This document shows positions 56,202 through 59,663 of a stretch of 59,663 bases of DNA, one piece after another. The stretch's first letter is position 1. Each line of letters starts with the position of its first letter. The translations under genes were made by a program, and so were the position numbers. The notes beneath the pieces are model-generated. The model was not told the origin of the DNA and did no database searches. It saw only the letters and a list, made by a program, of their open reading frames with translations. The DNA is from Nitrospira sp. (GTDB lineage: Bacteria; Nitrospirota; Nitrospiria; Nitrospirales; Nitrospiraceae): contig JAFEBI010000005.1 of NCBI GenBank assembly GCA_018242725.1, positions 1 through 59,663 on the forward strand. The letters are read 5' to 3'.

Positions 56202-57227
56202 ATGCGATTATTCTTGTCGTTCTCTTTTCGAGACGAAGATCGTGACCTCGTGAACGTCGTCGAGCGGCTGCTCGCCAGTCACAGTGCCCGGATTGCGTCC
56301 AGCGAAAGACTGGGTGGGGATAACCTCGTTGGCGAGGTTAAGCAGCGCTTACTTCAATCAGACGCCTTGGTCGCACTATTTACCCGGCGCGATCTGTTAG
56401 TGGATGGAACTTGGACTACCCATCAATGGGCGAAGGATGAATACGAGTATTTTTGTCGCCACAACAAGCCGGCCTTGGCTCTAGTCGAAGATGGCGTTAG
56501 GGTTGGTGGAATTGCTCGAGCGGAAGAAATCATTCACTTGGATCGGAGAACTCTTCTCCCTGCCCTCCTGGCCTTGTCTGAAGTTCTCGGACGATGGAGA
56601 CAAGAGTTCGCGCAACGACAAGGAGCCCCGCAGGCACCTCTCGAAAATCCACGCTCAAGTGGGGAACAGTCTCAGAAGCGGGTTAGGCGTAAAACTACTA
56701 GACGGGCCGCTGCAAGGAAGCCCAAGGGAGTGCCGAGGGTGTTCATAAACTACCGCCGCGAAAATGCTCAGGGGCGCGCCGGTCGACTCGCTGACAACCT
56801 TAGGCTATATCTTGGTGAGAAAAATGTATTCTTCGACCAAGACGACATCACGCCAGGGGGTGAGTTCGTCGTGGAGAGTTTGCATGCTGTTGCTAACTCT
56901 CGCATCCTGCTAACAGTGATCGGCAGAGACTGGGCCACCGTCAAGGATGATTTTGGTAGTCACCGGCTCGCTAAGCCCGACGACCTAGTGCGGCTAGAGC
57001 TGACGACCGCGCTTGAGCACAGTCTTCCGATTATCCCTGTGCTGATCGATGGTGCTCCAATCCCACGCGAAGACCAACTTCCAATGGAGCTTCACACCAT
57101 CATTCGGAGAAGCGCAGTGGAAGTCCGAGATACACGGTGGACCTATGACATACGTTACCTTGCGGAGAAACTTGCCGAACAGCTAGCCATAGAGCCGCGT
57201 TTTGTGCAGGAAGGTAGATTGCGTTGA
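56202..57227 (+). CDS. Double TIR-domain protein
   Basis: 341 residues. Domain 1 (1-135) starts LFLSFSFRDEDRDLV and includes WAKDE (WxxxE). A basic linker (SQKRVRRKTTRRAAARKPK) follows. Domain 2 (from about 180) starts RVFINYRRENAQGRAGRL and carries RLELTTAL at the catalytic-Glu position. A double TIR in one chain is also seen in the giant protein at the left edge. It is probably a defence effector. Confidence 0.85.
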   Translation: MRLFLSFSFRDEDRDLVNVVERLLASHSARIASSERLGGDNLVGEVKQRLLQSDALVALFTRRDLLVDGTWTTHQWAKDEYEYFCRHNKPALALVEDGVRVGGIARAEEIIHLDRRTLLPALLALSEVLGRWRQEFAQRQGAPQAPLENPRSSGEQSQKRVRRKTTRRAAARKPKGVPRVFINYRRENAQGRAGRLADNLRLYLGEKNVFFDQDDITPGGEFVVESLHAVANSRILLTVIGRDWATVKDDFGSHRLAKPDDLVRLELTTALEHSLPIIPVLIDGAPIPREDQLPMELHTIIRRSAVEVRDTRWTYDIRYLAEKLAEQLAIEPRFVQEGRLR

Positions 57228-57300
57228 ACGCTTTTGACGGATATGCACACCGGCTCCTAGAGCCGGCAACACGGCGCTGCACCCGACGGATTGGTTCATA

Positions 57301-57660
57301 ATGGCGAAGATATTCATCAGCCACGCATCGGAAGACAAAGAGGACGTTGCGCTGCCATTAGCAGAGCTTTTGAGGCGGCGGGGCCTCGAAATGTGGTTGG
57401 ATCAGTGGGAATTGGCTCTAGGTGACGGGTTGCGGCGCTCGATCGAGCAAGTGCTGTCCCAGGCCTCCTTTGGCGTCGCTATTCTCATCCCGGCATACTC
57501 TCGCAAGGTGTGGCCGATGCGCGAGCTCGGCGGATTGTTTAGCATGGAGACCTTGAAAAGGAAGATGATCCTTCCCATCCTTCACAACTTGCACCATGGC
57601 GAGATCGGGCACCGTTGGCCGATGCTCATCGAGCGCATAAGCCTTTATACTCATAGTTGA
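57301..57660 (+). CDS. Small stand-alone TIR protein
   Basis: 119 residues covering just a TIR domain: IFISHASEDKEDVALPLAELL at the start, LDQWELALGDGL in the middle, and WPMRE (WxxxE) near residue 62. The gene lies 4 bp before the next one and is translated together with it. Confidence 0.85.
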   Translation: MAKIFISHASEDKEDVALPLAELLRRRGLEMWLDQWELALGDGLRRSIEQVLSQASFGVAILIPAYSRKVWPMRELGGLFSMETLKRKMILPILHNLHHGEIGHRWPMLIERISLYTHS

Positions 57661-57664
57661 CTCA

Positions 57665-58060
57665 ATGTTGTGGCTGATCAGATCAGCTGTCGCTGTCCGC
57701 AAGGGTGCAGATAGCGGAGACCGTCAACAACCGCCAGAAGCTGTCCTTGGTGAGTACCGTCGTAGGATGATGTTAGCCGCCGACCGTAATGACTTGCGGC
57801 GGCTGCTCTACGAACTGGAGGATTCCTTGCACCAGTATCCTGGGCATCCACAAGCCCACATGCTGGAGGACCAGATTACGACCGCCTTGCGCTACAAGAG
57901 TCGGCCTGATGCAAGGTACCACGGTGAAGAGCCAACAATAGGCTCGCGTCCGGAGTCTCGAAGCCCACCGTATGTTCTCCTAACTATCGGCGGGCCTCTC
58001 GCTCTGGGCAGGCTGTTGTACCTGCTTTACTGTCTACTTCGGGCACTGCTCGGATGGTAA
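57665..58060 (+). CDS. Membrane-anchored partner of the TIR protein
   Basis: 131 residues. The N-terminal 90 are helical and soluble (GEYRRRMMLAADRNDLRRLLYELEDSL), and a C-terminal hydrophobic helix (YVLLTIGGPLALGRLLYLLY) anchors it. It starts 4 bp after the TIR stop. The pairing suggests a two-gene TIR plus membrane-protein system (inference). No family recognised. Confidence 0.55.
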   Translation: MLWLIRSAVAVRKGADSGDRQQPPEAVLGEYRRRMMLAADRNDLRRLLYELEDSLHQYPGHPQAHMLEDQITTALRYKSRPDARYHGEEPTIGSRPESRSPPYVLLTIGGPLALGRLLYLLYCLLRALLGW

Positions 58061-58072
58061 TGTGTAGAAAGT

Positions 58073-58134
58073 GGCCTAACCCGCAACTGCAGCGGACTCA
58101 CTTTGCTCGCCGCTGAGCCCTATATCGTTATTGC
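58073..58134 (+). repeat. attC-like site 7
   Basis: GGCCTAAC on the left (GCCTAAC fits RYYYAAC), GCAGCGG/CCGCTG arms in the middle, and CGTTATTGC on the right. The layout is close to classical integron attC sites with AGCGGACTC...GCCGCTGAGC (recall). Confidence 0.55.
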
Positions 58135-58140
58135 TACAGG

Positions 58141-58236
58141 GGTGAGGACCGCTTTATGGCGGTGCAATCTTGGCATCGAACTTCCGCTTGTGGCCGGTGA
58201 GCGACCATCGGTCTCCGACCCAAAGCAGAATTACCC
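58141..58236 (+). repeat. 95 bp repeat
   Basis: GGTGAGGACCGCTTTATGGCGGTGC start, same order and strand as at 54229. It begins the second copy of the roughly 1 kb direct repeat. Confidence 0.8.
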
Positions 58237-58395
58237 GGCGTCATTTGCCCTGATCTGATCGAATACTCCGTTATCCCGGCTTCTCCCCAATTCGCTGCCG
58301 CTGCCGGTCTCACTGTCTTCAGTGACATCCGGAATTGTTTGGGGCGGTGATGGGGCAGGTATGGGAGAAGATTCTCGCAGACCTGAGTGTACGGG

Positions 58396-59067
58396 TTAAG
58401 ATTTGCCTTGTTCGACCAACTCATTCTCGATCGTGAAGCCCATTCGTTCTATCAGCCGAGTGAGTAATGTGAAATGGGCGCGCGAGTCAGTCGCAACGGC
58501 CAGCTGTTCAGCCGTCGCCAGTTGTATTGTGTACACCAGTGAGGCGGAGGTTTTCAGGAGGGCGAGACCGTAGTCGAAAAGATCCGCTTCTCTGCCGATG
58601 AGCCGTCGCCAGCTGAGTTGACGGATACCGGCCACCGTAAAGGGAGTCGTCTCGAACGACACATCCTTCAGACGAACCATCAAGGGCTGCTCGGCATGGC
58701 CATCGTTGTGACGCCCAGTGATGTCTGTGCCGTCGAACAGACCGCGTTGGAATCGGCGATTCTCCACCAGCGCGCGATGAAAGAGCCCACGCCACGTTGA
58801 ATCTGTGAGATCCTGATCCACAGCGATGCAGGTGTCCGGCGTGAGCGGGCCGCTGACGTTGTACCCCTGCATCAATCGCTTGCTGGCCACGAGGTCGGGG
58901 AAGGCATCGCCCATCCGTTCGGGAAAGGCCGTTGTCCCGCAGAACGGACTGACTTGTATGGCCATATAATCCCGGAAATGCACCTGCTGATACCGCTCAA
59001 GCAGCCACTGCAAGGTGCGCTCGTGGCACAGATGGAACGGATAAAATAGGACGCCGGATCGTGTCAT
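58396..59067 (-). CDS. Hypothetical protein, intact copy 2
   Basis: 223 residues starting MTRSGVLFYPFHLCHERT. No family is recognised. The sequence is soluble, mixed alpha/beta, with HLCHE and DGTDITGRHNDGHAE as the most striking His-rich spots, which could bind metal (guess). It is near-identical to the broken gene at 54689-55360. Confidence 0.65.
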   Translation of the reverse strand: MTRSGVLFYPFHLCHERTLQWLLERYQQVHFRDYMAIQVSPFCGTTAFPERMGDAFPDLVASKRLMQGYNVSGPLTPDTCIAVDQDLTDSTWRGLFHRALVENRRFQRGLFDGTDITGRHNDGHAEQPLMVRLKDVSFETTPFTVAGIRQLSWRRLIGREADLFDYGLALLKTSASLVYTIQLATAEQLAVATDSRAHFTLLTRLIERMGFTIENELVEQGKS

Positions 59068-59126
59068 GCCAGTGCTTCAGCATAACTGTTCTGTAACAGT
59101 ATCGGCAAGCTGTCGTGCCATGGACA

Positions 59127-59330
59127 ATGATCTCCCCTCTCCCCTCTGCCCTCTATGTCCTGGGCGCGACTCTCTTGTATTTCCTTCCAACCTTTCTCGC
59201 CCTCGCACGAGGCCACCCCAACTCCTTCCTGCTTGCGATCGTGAATCTCTCGCTTGGATGGACCGTGATCGGCTGGGTGGGCGCGTTGTTCTGGTCGCTC
59301 AGGAAGCAACCTCGGGGAGAAGAATCTTGA
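59127..59330 (+). CDS. Superinfection-immunity-like small membrane protein
   Basis: 67 residues from ATG 59127, or four more from GTG 59115. Two transmembrane helices (LYVLGATLLYFLPTFLALARG and VNLSLGWTVIGWVGALFW) match the Imm_superinfect-type pattern I recall (YFLPT...LNxxLGWTVIGWV). Its stop TGA overlaps the TTG of the next frame. Confidence 0.75.
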   Translation: MISPLPSALYVLGATLLYFLPTFLALARGHPNSFLLAIVNLSLGWTVIGWVGALFWSLRKQPRGEES

Positions 59331-59406
59331 CGGAGCGCAAGGTGAAACTGACAGCAGCCTACAAGCGAAAGACGGTGAAGGATTTCTTGATGGAACTCGC
59401 AGAAGG
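59327..59406 (+). pseudogene. Front part of a small gene interrupted by the IS element
   Basis: TTG at 59327 overlaps the stop of the superinfection-immunity-like gene. The frame starts TERKVKLTAAYKRKTVKDF and runs into the IS at about 59407, after which its frame has no coding character and ends at 59503. The full gene is not seen. Confidence 0.4.
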
Positions 59407-59663
59407 TGGTCTTTCCCCGATTTTACGGACACATCAGAAACGCGCCATACTAGGCGAGGAGGTGTGTCATGGAGCAACGGAGAACGTACAGCCAAGAGCT
59501 TAAGCAGGAAGCCGTCCAGCTGACCAATCAGGCCGGCGGCACGATGACACAAGTGGCTAAGGATTTGGGCATTAATGCCGCCATGCTGGGGCGGTGGTGC
59601 CGGGAAGTGGGTCAACGAGGCCGGAAAGCCTTTCCAGGGACCGGGATCCCTCACGATCAAGAA
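59407..59663 (+). mobile_element. IS3-family insertion sequence, left part
   Basis: The presumed left end is TGGTCTTTCCCCGATTTTAC at 59407, which resembles IS3-family inverted-repeat ends. It is followed by the transposase OrfA-like gene. The element runs off the window, so the right end and target duplication cannot be checked. Confidence 0.6.
59469..59663 (+). CDS. IS3-family transposase OrfA (partial)
   Basis: 65 codons seen, open to the window end. The start is ATG 59469, with GAGGAGGTG upstream. The HTH_Tnp_1-type helix-turn-helix reads RRTYSQELKQEAVQL ... VAKDLGINAAMLGRWCRE, typical of IS3 OrfA. OrfB would lie beyond the window. Confidence 0.88.
   Translation, partial: MEQRRTYSQELKQEAVQLTNQAGGTMTQVAKDLGINAAMLGRWCREVGQRGRKAFPGTGIPHDQE

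Noticed and set aside
48960..59125. An integron integrase (intI) or attI site
   Set aside because: No tyrosine-recombinase gene lies in the window, so the array is described only as attC-like spacers with modest confidence.
1..59663. CRISPR arrays, tRNA and rRNA genes
   Set aside because: No regularly spaced direct repeats, no cloverleaf with a TTCGAATC-type T-loop, and no rRNA-like sequence were seen by eye.

Overview
The window most resembles a Nitrospira-type bacterium (phylum Nitrospirota). This is inferred from gene content, not from a marker gene: two NxrC-like (ethylbenzene-dehydrogenase-type) heme b subunits with a TorD/NarJ-type chaperone and a Tat-targeted four-cluster ferredoxin, paired pentaheme cytochromes c, a Pup-type protein ending in GGE, and a K+-independent membrane pyrophosphatase. 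GC content is moderate to high and fairly even, dropping visibly only around 47.3-47.7 kb and in the TIR gene at 53.2-54.1 kb.

Layout. (1) 1-8 kb, minus strand: a conflict/defence-type operon. From upstream to downstream it has a small unknown protein, a nuclease-like protein, a DUF4062 protein with an STAND-like domain lacking its P-loop, a MoxR AAA+ ATPase, a vWA protein, and a very large multidomain protein running off the left edge (adaptor, sigma54-type AAA+ ATPase, TIR, TIR, DUF4062, start of a repeat region). (2) 8-27 kb: mostly core genes: oligoendopeptidase F, an RluE-type pseudouridine synthase, a BFD-like ferredoxin under a palindromic operator, a WrbA-like flavoprotein, DUF192, Rel, RecJ, Pup, H+-pyrophosphatase, a PQQ-type sugar dehydrogenase lipoprotein, a three-gene signalling operon (PilZ-like/DUF3391-like, HDOD, GGDEF), a porin-like barrel and a decayed IS630 transposase. 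(3) 27-30.5 kb: a lipoprotein, a hicBA pair, and a broken DUF433/DUF5615 toxin-antitoxin pair. (4) 30.5-44.4 kb, minus strand: a long respiratory-type cluster: HExxH protein, Tat ferredoxin, TorD chaperone, NxrC-like 1, radical SAM/B12 protein, integral membrane protein, TPR protein, TatA, NHL protein, NxrC-like 2, PDZ protein and two pentaheme cytochromes. No molybdopterin catalytic subunit or FeS beta subunit is in the window, so the chaperone and gamma-type subunits probably serve an enzyme encoded elsewhere. (5) 44.6-47.2 kb: WD40, SIMPL and peroxiredoxin-like genes. (6) 47.2-59.7 kb: a low-density accessory region. After hicAB, plus-strand single genes (methyltransferase, unknown, Mrr, nuclease-like, TIR, TIR-TIR, TIR plus a membrane-anchored partner) are separated by 60-250 bp attC-like palindromic spacers and a recurring roughly 95 bp repeat. 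This looks like an integron-type cassette array without an integrase in the window, loaded with defence genes. Two copies of a roughly 1 kb direct repeat flank the double-TIR/TIR section, and the right edge enters an IS3-family element that interrupts a small gene.

A family of roughly 110-130 bp elements with inverted-repeat ends occurs four times (33.7, 36.0, 43.3 and 54.5 kb). In three cases a gene's TAG stop codon sits exactly at the element boundary. The window has no rRNA, recognisable tRNA or CRISPR array that I can see.
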